From positions 137,934-175,515 of the forward strand of contig JAFZQG010000015.1 of the NCBI GenBank assembly GCA_017550145.1: 37,582 bases of DNA. Direction: 5' to 3'. Source of the stretch: Erysipelotrichaceae bacterium (lineage in GTDB: Bacteria > Bacillota_I > Bacilli_A > Erysipelotrichales > Erysipelotrichaceae). A model generated the notes under the pieces. That model ran no database searches and had not been told where the DNA came from. It saw only the letters and a program-made list of their open reading frames with translations. Of this stretch, positions 23,688 to 32,015 are shown piece by piece (position 1 is the stretch's first letter; each line of letters begins with the position of its first letter). The position numbers and the translations under genes were made by a program.

Positions 23688-26600
23688 ATGAGTGAAATAC
23701 ACTACGATGCCTTCATATCCTACAGGCATACTGAGCGTGATATAGAAATAGCCAAAGAGATCCAGCATCAGCTGGAGCACTTTCATATTCCGAAAGCCAT
23801 CAGAGAAAAGTACAAGGTTGAAAAGATCAGCCGTCTTTTCCGTGATCAGGAGGAACTGACCTTAAATGCTGACCTGGCTAAGAATATCCAGGATGCTTTG
23901 AATAATTCGGATTATCTGATCATTATCTGTTCACCGCAGTATAACGAATCAAAGTGGTGTTTACTGGAAGTTGAAAACTTTCTGAAGAATCACGACCGCG
24001 ATCATGTTTTGTGTGTGCTTTCCGAAGGCGAGCCTCCTTCCATCTTCCCGGATACACTCTGCCATTATACAGAGGAGTATATCGATGAAAAGGGGAAGAA
24101 GAAAAAAAGAGAAGTCAATGCGGAACCTTTAGCCTGCGATTACCGCGGTGACAAGAAAGATGCCAGAAGGATAGAATTACCGAGACTTGCTGCAGCGATG
24201 ATCGGCTGCAGTTATGATGAACTGGTCTTAAGACAGGAGAAATATCGCCGTAAGCGTTTGTTTACGATCTTAAGTATTGTTGCTGTTCTGGCGACAGTAG
24301 CTATAACATATCTGCTCTGGAGTAATGCCCAGATATCCAAGAACTACCGGCAGGCTCTGATCAACGAATCAAAAGTCCTGGCCAAGGAATCACTCGATTA
24401 CTACAAGAATCAGGACCGCTACAATGCCTTAAAATCAGCACTGGATGCCTTACCTGAAGAGAATAATGACCGTCCGATAATCGATGAAGCGATCTACGCT
24501 TTGAATGAAGCAAGTTATGCATACAAGGTTCCATATAATACGGAGGAATCATGGCGTATCGATATCGGCAATGATATCAACGATTTCTTCATCAGTACCG
24601 ATACAAAATATGCGGTCGTCTTGGATAAAACAGGAATCGTTCATACCTATCAGATCTCTGATCATAAGGAACTGACTTCCTTCAGAATGTCTGACATTGA
24701 GATCCCGGTCAAGATCCATGAAGGTTCTACTCATAGAGTAGTTGCCTATGTGGAAAACAGTATCATCTGTTTCGACTATTTGAAAGGTGAGAAACTGTGG
24801 CAGACCGGACTGAAGTACGGCATAATCGGTAATTCGGTTTTAAGTCATAACTGCAGATATATCGGTGCTTCTGACAGCTATGCAATTCAGGTCATGGATA
24901 CCGATGGCAATCCTAAACTTTCCTTACCGATGCCTGATCAGAATCTCGGATACTTTACGGAATTTATCTGGTCAGCTGATGACAATATGCTGGCAGGCAA
25001 GATCAGGCTGGATAACGGTGAAGGTTATTCAGTAGGAATCTTTGATTTCAACACTTCTGATTTCTATCAGCCTGACTGTCATTATCTGAATCTTATGTAT
25101 TATGATTTTGATTCCGCTAATAATCTATATATATTGGGAAATGATGAAGGAACTTCTTCATCAGTTTCACCGTCTTTTGATACAAACATCAATACGGAAT
25201 ATGAACTTAATGCCTACAGTAAAGAAGAGAAACTGTTCACATACCGTTTCTACAGCAGTTCGATCATCGATGAGATAAAAATCCTGGAAACTCAGGATGA
25301 TAAGCTGTGTCTGGTTTTCGGCAATGAATTTATTATCTTAAACAGAAACGGCGAATACGAAAAGACTTATAAGGTCAATTCACCGGTTTCGGCTGTTATC
25401 GGTAATAAAGATAATTATGCGATCGTTGTCTGCAAGAACGGCTATGATGGAACGATCTGGTTTGAGGATGGCAATTCATCGATGTCCAAGATGTTCCCGG
25501 CAGATTACAGCGATGTCAAACTGGTTCCGGGCAGCAATTTCATTTCAAGCAGTTATGCTTTCTTAAAAGACGGAAATATACTTTTCTATGAAGATCTCTT
25601 TGATGAGAATATCGAAATCATCGAAGACCAGTGTTTCTATTATCCGCCATATGAATATCTGCAGAATGATGAACTTGCGGTCTTTAAGGCCGATCAGATC
25701 ATTTCCTTCATCGTAATGAAAGATAAGACTGCCAAAGTCAGTTATCCGCTGGATGAAGATAAGTATTACCATCTGCTTACGATCATCGATGATTATACCT
25801 ATGTCATGGAGATCGACGCAGAAGGAAGCATGTCAGTGCTCACGATCGAGAATAAGAGCGGTAGACTGATTGATCGAACAGCTCTGGGCGTTCAGGATTC
25901 CAATTCCTTCTTCAGCAGCATCTATTACTCTACCTACTACATGAAGACAGTCTATCTGGATTATTTCTATCAGTATCCTTCATGTATGGCGGTAAGCGGA
26001 AACAGACTCTTTATTCATGATCTTACTGAAGGAACGGATATTGTCGAATACGACCTGTTAAGTAGAGAAATAAAGAAACACAGATTCGATCTGAAGAATC
26101 AGTATTTCATCGATTTCAACGGAGGAATATATCTGCCTTCGGAAATAATATCTGATGGAGATAATAAACTGCTGAGTGTTGTTTATACGCTCGAAGGCAA
26201 TTCCTTCACAAATAAGAAGACGGTTTTATTGGATCTGAGTGATGATTCATACAAGATTCTGGAGAATGTTATGGGTGAGAATTTCTGCGGAATCATGGCT
26301 GATGACAAGATCATCTATTCTGGTAATGATAAACTCTATATTTGTGATAAAGATGGCAATCTTCAGGATTCGATATACTATACTTCCGATTCGGTAAGAG
26401 CTTTAGCTTTACATAAAGGAAAACTGTATTGTGTCTATCCGGATGGCGAACTTAAGATCTTTGATGGCAATAAGGAGATCAGAAGCATTCAGACGGCTTT
26501 TGAAGAATCGATCTATCCGAGTGATAAAGGCTTCAATTTCAACTTCTATGATGATGAACTGTTCTTCTCCTATGGTGATCAGTTACATATCATCAATCTG

Positions 26601-26795
26601 AATTCCGATTCGGGACGTCCGCTCTGTACGATCGAATCATCATATATGGCTTATGATCGCAAGAATCAGAACTTCATCATCTACAGCTATAATCCGGAAA
26701 ACTTCAATACTCTCTATTATCCGGCTCTAATCAAACGTCATACACTGGATGAACTGATCGAAAGAGCAAAATTACAGTTAGATACCTATAAATGA
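23688..26795 (+). CDS. TIR domain - transmembrane - beta-propeller-like protein
   Basis: This is a 1035-residue protein. Residues 5-180 form a TIR domain: box 1 YDAFISYRH, an RLFRDQEEL stretch near 49, LIIICSPQYNESKWCLLEVENF with the putative catalytic Glu94. Glu at this place supports NAD-cleaving activity in enzymatic TIRs. A basic stop and one helix (LFTILSIVAVLATVAITYLLW, split here by family knowledge, about 191-211) anchor it, placing TIR in the cytoplasm. A helical linker (NALKSALDALP) leads to a ~750-residue outer part of repeating beta strands, probably a propeller. It starts one base after the RyR gene. Alternatives are a signalling scaffold rather than an NADase. No signal peptide precedes the TIR. 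Confidence 0.85.
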   Translation: MSEIHYDAFISYRHTERDIEIAKEIQHQLEHFHIPKAIREKYKVEKISRLFRDQEELTLNADLAKNIQDALNNSDYLIIICSPQYNESKWCLLEVENFLKNHDRDHVLCVLSEGEPPSIFPDTLCHYTEEYIDEKGKKKKREVNAEPLACDYRGDKKDARRIELPRLAAAMIGCSYDELVLRQEKYRRKRLFTILSIVAVLATVAITYLLWSNAQISKNYRQALINESKVLAKESLDYYKNQDRYNALKSALDALPEENNDRPIIDEAIYALNEASYAYKVPYNTEESWRIDIGNDINDFFISTDTKYAVVLDKTGIVHTYQISDHKELTSFRMSDIEIPVKIHEGSTHRVVAYVENSIICFDYLKGEKLWQTGLKYGIIGNSVLSHNCRYIGASDSYAIQVMDTDGNPKLSLPMPDQNLGYFTEFIWSADDNMLAGKIRLDNGEGYSVGIFDFNTSDFYQPDCHYLNLMYYDFDSANNLYILGNDEGTSSSVSPSFDTNINTEYELNAYSKEEKLFTYRFYSSSIIDEIKILETQDDKLCLVFGNEFIILNRNGEYEKTYKVNSPVSAVIGNKDNYAIVVCKNGYDGTIWFEDGNSSMSKMFPADYSDVKLVPGSNFISSSYAFLKDGNILFYEDLFDENIEIIEDQCFYYPPYEYLQNDELAVFKADQIISFIVMKDKTAKVSYPLDEDKYYHLLTIIDDYTYVMEIDAEGSMSVLTIENKSGRLIDRTALGVQDSNSFFSSIYYSTYYMKTVYLDYFYQYPSCMAVSGNRLFIHDLTEGTDIVEYDLLSREIKKHRFDLKNQYFIDFNGGIYLPSEIISDGDNKLLSVVYTLEGNSFTNKKTVLLDLSDDSYKILENVMGENFCGIMADDKIIYSGNDKLYICDKDGNLQDSIYYTSDSVRALALHKGKLYCVYPDGELKIFDGNKEIRSIQTAFEESIYPSDKGFNFNFYDDELFFSYGDQLHIINLNSDSGRPLCTIESSYMAYDRKNQNFIIYSYNPENFNTLYYPALIKRHTLDELIERAKLQLDTYK

Positions 26796-26796
26796 A

Positions 26797-26824
26797 AATA
26801 AGAGATTCAATTGAATCTCTTATT
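26797..26824. terminator. 28-base perfect palindrome between TIR and smtB-like genes
   Basis: AATAAGAGATTCAA (26797-26810) is the exact complement of TTGAATCTCTTATT (26811-26824). It follows the TIR stop and includes the last codons of the convergent ArsR gene. The T-runs are interrupted on both strands, so it is a probable but not strong bidirectional terminator. Confidence 0.6.
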
Positions 26825-27113
26825 CATTTACGTGTTCTATACCCTGGGAGATGATGTTTAAGACATGATCATCAGCCAGCGAATAATAGATCGTTTTACC
26901 TTCACGGCGGTTTCTTACCAGCTTACTGTTTTTTAGTAAACGCAGCTGATGGGAGATGGCCGACTGGTTCATATTAAGCAGTTCGGCAATTTCCGAGACG
27001 CTTCTTTCTTTATCGATCAGCAGATACAGGATTCTGATCCTGGTGGAATCGGAGAAGTTCTTGAACAGTTCCGCTACATCGTAGAGAGTGTTTTCATCAC
27101 AGTTGATTTTCAT
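26820..27113 (-). CDS. ArsR/SmtB-family zinc-responsive repressor
   Basis: This 97-residue winged-helix repressor releases DNA on metal binding. The recognition region is SVSEIAELLNMNQSAISHQLRLLKNSKLV. The C-terminal helix carries the alpha5 metal set DDH ... H..E (ADDHVLNIISQGIEHVNE), with spacing matching Asp104/His106/His117/Glu120 of SmtB, which points to zinc. The ELCVCDL arsenic/cadmium motif is absent, with a single Cys at residue 5. The frame is open 28 codons further upstream, but that part lies inside the ATPase gene. The ATG at 27113 overlaps the ATPase stop by one base. It likely represses its own operon through the palindrome at 29218. Confidence 0.92.
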   Translation of the reverse strand: MKINCDENTLYDVAELFKNFSDSTRIRILYLLIDKERSVSEIAELLNMNQSAISHQLRLLKNSKLVRNRREGKTIYYSLADDHVLNIISQGIEHVNE

Positions 27114-28984
27114 CAGAGATTTTTGACTCCCAATGCCCTGATGGCATTTATAACGGCAATAACCATGACTCCGACATCCGCAAAGACAGCCAGCCACATC
27201 TGGGCAATACCCAGTGCACTTAAGATCAGCGTAACGATCTTGACGACGATCGCAAAGATGATGTTTTCATAGACGATAGCCATACACTTATTGGCGATCT
27301 TGATCGCTTTGGCGACCTTTAGCGGATCATCATCCATTAAGACGATATCGGCAGCTTCGATGGCTGCATCGGAACCTAAGGTTCCCATTGCAATACCGAC
27401 ATCCGCAAGGGAAATTACCGGAGCATCATTGATGCCGTCTCCGACAAAGGCCAGAGTTTCTTTTTCCTGTTTCTGTTTCAGCAGTTCTTCGACTTTGGCA
27501 ACCTTATCCTGCGGCAGCAGTTCATAATATACTTCATCGATATTCAGTTTTTCCGCAACACTGATCGCGATCTTGTCATCATCGCCTGTCAGCATTACCG
27601 TCATTTTCACGCCGGCTTTCTTTAGCTGCGCGATCGCTTCCTTGGCAGTCGGCTTGATCTTATCACCGATATGGATATGGCCTTTATATTGACCGTTCAC
27701 AGCCAGATGGACGATCGTTCCTTCTTCCTTGCATGGAATGATCTCGACATTATTGTCAGCCATCAGCTTTTCATTTCCGACGAAAATCTTTTTATCATCG
27801 ATCAGAGCTTCAACGCCCTTACCGGCTATTTCCTTGATCGATTTGATTCTTTCCTTATCGATCGTTTCTTTATATTCCTTAACAATTGATCTGGCGATCG
27901 GATGGTTGGAATAGGCTTCCGCATGGGCGGCATATTCCAGAAGTTCTTCCTTGCTTAATTCGCTGTTGTGGATCGTCGTTACTTCAAAGATACCCAAGGT
28001 AACCGTACCGGTCTTATCGAAAGCCACATATTTTGTATTGGCCAAGGCTTCAAGATAGTTTGATCCTTTAACCAGGACTCCCGCCTTACTGGCACCGCCG
28101 ATTCCCGCAAAGAAGGTTAGCGGGATCGAGATGACCAGAGCACAAGGACATGAGATGACCAAGAAGGTCAGAGCTCTGAATACCCAGGTGGAGAAATCCC
28201 ATGGACCGTTAAGGACTAATCTGATGAATAACGGCGGGATGATTGCCAGGGCCAGAGCACTGTAACAGACAGCCGGGGTATAATATCTCGCAAACTTCGT
28301 AATGAAGTCTTCGGAGCGCGATTTATTACTGGTCGCGTTTTCGATCAGATCCAGGACCTTGGATACGGTCGATTCCGTAAACAGTTTGGTGGTACGGATC
28401 TTGATCGGCGAGGTCATATTGATGCAGCCGCTGATGACTTCATCATCGACCGCCACATCTCTAGGTCTTGATTCGCCAGTCAAGGCACTGGTGTTGAGTG
28501 AAGTTTCGCCTTCGATGACGATTCCATCTAGAGGGATCTTTTCACCGACTTTGACGACGATCACATCATCGATCTGAACCTCATTAGGATCAACTTTAAT
28601 CAGTTCTCCGTCTTTTTCGATATTGGCATAATCAGGTCTGATATCCATCAGTTTGGCTATATTCTTACGGGAACGTCCGACTGCATAGGACTGGAACCAT
28701 TCACCGATCTGATAGAACAGCATGACTTCTACACCTTCGTGATATTCGCCTAAGGCCATGGCTCCGACAGTTGCGACAGCCATCAGGAAATTCTCATCGA
28801 AATGTTCTCTGTTTTTGACACTCAGAAAGGCTTTGCGCAGAATATCATGCCCGATGATCAGATAGGGGATCAGATACAGGACGAAAGTCAGATAAGGATT
28901 ATCGGTATTAATGAAATGAACGATTATCAGTAATACCAGTGTTACAAATATCCTGATCAGATTTTTCTTCTGTTTCTTACTCAT
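27113..28984 (-). CDS. P1B-type zinc/cadmium/lead-exporting ATPase
   Basis: This 623-residue membrane pump expels divalent soft metals. Visible motifs are the CPC metal site in ISCPCALVISIPL near 279, the phosphorylated Asp in AFDKTGTVTLG near 324, TGE in LTGESRPRD near 170, and GDGINDAPVISLADVGIAMG near 548. TM8 has FADVGVMVIAVINAI, where the Asp is diagnostic of the P1B-2 (ZntA/CadA) class. The N-terminal metal-binding domain is missing from the protein and is encoded separately upstream, the start overlapping that gene in ATGA. Order HMA - pump - repressor makes a compact efflux operon. Confidence 0.93.
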   Translation of the reverse strand: MSKKQKKNLIRIFVTLVLLIIVHFINTDNPYLTFVLYLIPYLIIGHDILRKAFLSVKNREHFDENFLMAVATVGAMALGEYHEGVEVMLFYQIGEWFQSYAVGRSRKNIAKLMDIRPDYANIEKDGELIKVDPNEVQIDDVIVVKVGEKIPLDGIVIEGETSLNTSALTGESRPRDVAVDDEVISGCINMTSPIKIRTTKLFTESTVSKVLDLIENATSNKSRSEDFITKFARYYTPAVCYSALALAIIPPLFIRLVLNGPWDFSTWVFRALTFLVISCPCALVISIPLTFFAGIGGASKAGVLVKGSNYLEALANTKYVAFDKTGTVTLGIFEVTTIHNSELSKEELLEYAAHAEAYSNHPIARSIVKEYKETIDKERIKSIKEIAGKGVEALIDDKKIFVGNEKLMADNNVEIIPCKEEGTIVHLAVNGQYKGHIHIGDKIKPTAKEAIAQLKKAGVKMTVMLTGDDDKIAISVAEKLNIDEVYYELLPQDKVAKVEELLKQKQEKETLAFVGDGINDAPVISLADVGIAMGTLGSDAAIEAADIVLMDDDPLKVAKAIKIANKCMAIVYENIIFAIVVKIVTLILSALGIAQMWLAVFADVGVMVIAVINAIRALGVKNL

Positions 28985-29199
28985 AAATAGATCTCACAGT
29001 CGTCTTCTACTTTTTTACAGTTCTTTAATACTTCTTTCATAACAGCTTTTTCATCAGCGCCTTCTTCGAATTCGACATTCATTTTCAGCGTCATGAAATT
29101 GACAGTTGCGTCTTTAACGCCGGCTGTTTTCTTAGCTGCTTCTTCCATTTTGTTTGCACAGTTTGCGCAATCTACTTCAATACCATATGTCTTTTTCAT
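28981..29199 (-). CDS. Heavy-metal-associated (HMA) domain protein
   Basis: This is a 72-residue stand-alone ferredoxin-like metal-binding domain with the CxxC site DCANCANKMEEAAKKTAGV near residue 10 and strand VNFMTLKMNVEFE. It probably hands metal to the adjacent pump, whose own HMA domain is absent. A longer reading frame starts at 29229, but ATG 29199 has a strong GGAGGAAG 8 bases upstream and gives the normal HMA N-terminus. The longer start would run through the operator. It is first in the efflux operon. Confidence 0.92.
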   Translation of the reverse strand: MKKTYGIEVDCANCANKMEEAAKKTAGVKDATVNFMTLKMNVEFEEGADEKAVMKEVLKNCKKVEDDCEIYL

Positions 29200-29217
29200 A
29201 GTCTTCCTCCATAATGA

Positions 29218-29241
29218 ACATATGAACATCTGTTCATATGT
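29218..29241. promoter_or_regulatory. SmtB/ArsR-type operator of the metal efflux operon
   Basis: ACATATGAACA (29218-29228), TC, TGTTCATATGT (29231-29241) form a perfect 11-2-11 inverted repeat matching the ATATGAACA/TGTTCATAT core of SmtB/CzrA operators. It starts directly downstream of the operon's -10 and covers +1. Confidence 0.9.
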
Positions 29242-29270
29242 ATTTTAGATCATTCTTTATGATAATGCAA
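29242..29270 (-). promoter_or_regulatory. Promoter of the metal efflux operon (TTGCAT - 17 bp - TAAAAT)
   Basis: On the minus strand TTGCAT (29270-29265) is 17 bases from TAAAAT (29247-29242). The operator abuts the -10, so bound repressor would block initiation. Confidence 0.75.
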
Positions 29271-29311
29271 CACCTTTATGAATTGTTTTAAAATAGATAT
29301 GGAGAAAATCC

Positions 29312-30529
29312 ATGAATATTATTGATTATCTTAAATGGCGAGGGGATCTGAGCTTCAAAGCCGATCCATATAACGAAGTTGACTCACTGGTCATCTCCCA
29401 GTTTATCTATGCGGAAATGCAGGATGTATTAAAACCGGAAGATCGTATAACGGTCAAAGAACTCAGTGAGCGTTTTTTTGCGAAACATTCAATGCTTGAT
29501 GTAGTCAAGAATAAACCTTTCGGAATCCATGGAATCGTTACATTAGATGAAATGGCCAGAAGTGCCAGATTCAAAGACTGTGTCGTCTACAATTATTCCT
29601 TTAAGCTGCATGCCGATACGACCGAACAGTTTGCGGCTCTGATGATGGATCTGCCTGATAATACGACAGTTGTCTGTTTCAAAGGGACTGATGAGACCCT
29701 GATAGGCTGGAAGGAAAACTGCTATCTTTCCTATAAGGATATTGCGGGACAGGCAGATGCGAAAGACTACGTGGACAGATACTGTTCGATCTTCCATAAA
29801 TACCGTTTTATCGGACATTCCAAAGGCGGTAATCTGGCGATCTATGCGGCCGTTCATTGTAAACCTTTACTGCGTCAGGCAATCATTCAGATCGTTTCTG
29901 CTGATGGTCCGGGCTTAAGACCGGGTTCATATGATGAGAAAGTCTTTGAAAAGCTTAAAGACCGCTATCAGCTGATCGTTCCGGAAAGAGATGGTGTCGG
30001 TACGATTTACGAAATGACACCGCACCGTACGATCGTCAAGACTTCTACCGGCAATCTGATCGAAGCCCACGGCCAGACAAACTGGGAAGTCTTCCAGAAC
30101 AGACTTGTCAGAGCCGATACGGAACGTTATGAGACCGATGTGACCAGAAGATCCATCAAGAAGTTTTTGCAGGATACAACGCCGAATCAGCGGCAGATCT
30201 TCGTCGAAGAAACTTTCAAAGCCCTGGCCGAAGCCAATATAAAGACCGTCTATCAGTTATCACAGGGCGGTCTGCCGATTCTTTTCAAAGTCATCAAGAG
30301 GCTTTCGGAAATGGACAGCGATGCCAAGGGCATAGCGGGTGCCATGTTCAGATCGATAACCGAGAACATCAACTCCGATCTGTCCAAGGCTTTCCGCCGC
30401 CGTGCCGGAGCTCTCAAACTGAAAGCCGGTTCCCTGATCGAAGAACACAATCCGTTTACGAGCCGCAAGAAAAACAAAGAAGACGAAGTAACAGAAGAGG
30501 AAACAGTCATTGAAGAGGGGGATAAATAA
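29312..30529 (+). CDS. DUF2974 / Mbeg1-like alpha/beta hydrolase
   Basis: This 405-residue protein begins with the DUF2974 pattern MNIIDYLKWRGDLSFKADPYNEVDSL and has a lipase elbow FIGHSKGGNLAIYAA (Ser170), preceded by VVCFKGTDETLIGWKE, which resembles the lipase-3 RGT region. The last ~130 residues are basic and helical without a recognised fold. There is no signal peptide. The ATG follows GGAG (29301-29304). A TAAAAT at 29289 may be its -10. It is divergent from the metal operon. Substrate is unknown, presumably lipid or acyl ester. Confidence 0.8.
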   Translation: MNIIDYLKWRGDLSFKADPYNEVDSLVISQFIYAEMQDVLKPEDRITVKELSERFFAKHSMLDVVKNKPFGIHGIVTLDEMARSARFKDCVVYNYSFKLHADTTEQFAALMMDLPDNTTVVCFKGTDETLIGWKENCYLSYKDIAGQADAKDYVDRYCSIFHKYRFIGHSKGGNLAIYAAVHCKPLLRQAIIQIVSADGPGLRPGSYDEKVFEKLKDRYQLIVPERDGVGTIYEMTPHRTIVKTSTGNLIEAHGQTNWEVFQNRLVRADTERYETDVTRRSIKKFLQDTTPNQRQIFVEETFKALAEANIKTVYQLSQGGLPILFKVIKRLSEMDSDAKGIAGAMFRSITENINSDLSKAFRRRAGALKLKAGSLIEEHNPFTSRKKNKEDEVTEEETVIEEGDK

Positions 30530-30541
30530 TTCTCCTCTTTT
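30513..30541 (+). terminator. Terminator overlapping the end of the DUF2974 gene
   Basis: AAGAGGGG (30513-30520) pairs with CTCCTCTT (30532-30539, one G-U), followed by a short T-run. The stop codon lies in the loop. Confidence 0.6.
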
Positions 30542-30547
30542 TCAAAG

Positions 30548-30576
30548 TTGAAAAAAGACCATATAAAAAGTAGAAT
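30548..30576 (+). promoter_or_regulatory. Promoter (TTGAAA - 17 bp - TAGAAT) of the E2-like gene
   Basis: TTGAAA (30548-30553) and TAGAAT (30571-30576) have ideal 17-base spacing. A good Shine-Dalgarno AAGGAGA precedes the ATG at 30608. Confidence 0.75.
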
Positions 30577-30607
30577 TAAATAGTTCAAAATCAAGGAGAG
30601 CAACAAC

Positions 30608-31483
30608 ATGGACAGATTTGACGCCAAATACATGAAAGACTGCGACTCAATGCATTTTATTATGCCTTTCATGCTGCCGAACAGATGTGACAATCAGACT
30701 TTCTTTACTTTTCAGATCGATCTCACAAACCTCAACAAGTATCTGAAGAAAAAGAATGCCGGCAAACCGGATTATAAATACAATATGTTCCAGTGCATCG
30801 TTACCGGTGTACTTAAGATCATTACCTTAAGAAGCAAGCTTTCGATCTTTATTCATAACAACAAGATGTTTATGCGCAATGATGTCAGCGCGGCTTTCAC
30901 AGTCAAACAGGAATTTGCGGACAACGGCGGTGAAGTATTGTGCTTCATTCATTCCAAACCGGAATGGAATGTCGACGATGTGCATAACGAACTGAAAAGA
31001 CAGCTGCTTAAGCTTAAGAATAAGAGCTACGTCGATGAATCAACAGGTTTCATGGACAAGTTCAACAGCCTGCCTAAATTCATCTCCCGTCCGATCTTAA
31101 GATTTATCTGCTGGCTGGAGAAACACGACATGGTTCCTAAGGCTTTAGTCGAGACCGATCCGTACCATGCGTCAGTCGTATTGGCGAACCTTGGATCCAT
31201 CGGTCTTCCTGAAGGCTATCACCATCTGACCAACTGGGGAACAACTTCGATCTTCGTAGTTATCGGAGAGTCAGGCAAGATGCCTTTCTATGAGAACGGC
31301 AAGACTGTCTTCAAAGAAGGCGTCAAATTGAGTTTCACGATCGATGAGAGAATTGCGGATGGCTATTACTTCTCCAAATCGATCAAGATGCTGAAGATGA
31401 TTCTGGAAGAACCGGAACTGCTGGAGAAACCGCTCAATGAAAAGCTCACTGATGAACAGTGGCAGCGTATCAATATGAAATAA
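30608..31483 (+). CDS. Stand-alone E2-acyltransferase-fold protein with altered active-site motif
   Basis: The 291-residue product resembles the catalytic domain of 2-oxoacid dehydrogenase E2/chloramphenicol acetyltransferases: VVLANLGSIGLPEGYHHLTNWGTTSIFVVIG near residue 192 and SFTIDERIADGYYFSKSIKML near 242. No lipoyl or subunit-binding domain is present and no E1 or E3 gene is near. The catalytic motif DHRxxDG reads DERIADG, so Glu replaces the general-base His. It is therefore unlikely to work as an ordinary acyltransferase and may bind a CoA-like or other ligand. It is a single-gene unit with its own promoter and terminator. Confidence 0.75.
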   Translation: MDRFDAKYMKDCDSMHFIMPFMLPNRCDNQTFFTFQIDLTNLNKYLKKKNAGKPDYKYNMFQCIVTGVLKIITLRSKLSIFIHNNKMFMRNDVSAAFTVKQEFADNGGEVLCFIHSKPEWNVDDVHNELKRQLLKLKNKSYVDESTGFMDKFNSLPKFISRPILRFICWLEKHDMVPKALVETDPYHASVVLANLGSIGLPEGYHHLTNWGTTSIFVVIGESGKMPFYENGKTVFKEGVKLSFTIDERIADGYYFSKSIKMLKMILEEPELLEKPLNEKLTDEQWQRINMK

Positions 31484-31506
31484 GAAACACCTAGTAGGTG
31501 TTTCTT
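31484..31506. terminator. Bidirectional terminator between the E2-like and cyclo-ligase genes
   Basis: GAAACACCT (31484-31492) pairs with AGGTGTTTC (31496-31504) with a 3-base loop and flanking AA/TT. It includes the stop of the minus-strand gene. Confidence 0.75.
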
Positions 31507-32015
31507 TCAGTTATGATCAGATCAAGTTTTATATCATGATCTTCATAAATAAGATCATCAAGTTTCTGTATTTCATAGGCTACACCGATTTTTAAGGTTC
31601 TCGATTCTTTTAGATATACATCATAGTATCCGCCGCCATGTCCAAGTCTCATCCGCTTCTCATTAAAACCGACACAGGGCACGATGATGACATCAAGATC
31701 ATCCTTACTGACTTCTTCATTTGATTCGGGATCGGGTTCTAAGATACCGTAACTGTTCATTATATGCTTGCCGTTATCTTTATAAGCCTTCATCTCGTGT
31801 TTCCCTGTAACAACAGGATAGGCAACATCATATTTATCATTGATAAAGGAAACATCCACTTCACTGCCTGAGGGCGAATAGGAGAGGATGTTTTTGTTTT
31901 GAAGATATGGTTCAAGCTTCTTACAGATAAGCTGTGAGAATTCTTTTCTTTCTTCCGGTAATAAACTGTCTCTATTTCTGAGGCATTCTTTTCTTTGGAT
32001 CTTCTTATCAGTCAT
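31491..32015 (-). CDS. 5-formyltetrahydrofolate cyclo-ligase
   Basis: The enzyme converts 5-formyl-THF to 5,10-methenyl-THF with ATP, recycling folate. The 174 residues show the N-terminal basic RKECLRNRDSL, VDVSFI near 53, and the signature RLGHGGGYYDVYL near 122. Length is typical. The start overlaps the upstream PTS IIC gene by 8 bases, so translation is coupled, although the functions are unrelated. Confidence 0.93.
   Translation of the reverse strand: MTDKKIQRKECLRNRDSLLPEERKEFSQLICKKLEPYLQNKNILSYSPSGSEVDVSFINDKYDVAYPVVTGKHEMKAYKDNGKHIMNSYGILEPDPESNEEVSKDDLDVIIVPCVGFNEKRMRLGHGGGYYDVYLKESRTLKIGVAYEIQKLDDLIYEDHDIKLDLIITERNTY

Noticed and set aside
20437..26795. The RyR-TIR operon as a recently acquired mobile island
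   Set aside because: No integrase, direct repeats, tRNA boundary or clear composition shift is visible; codon use looks like that of neighbouring genes.
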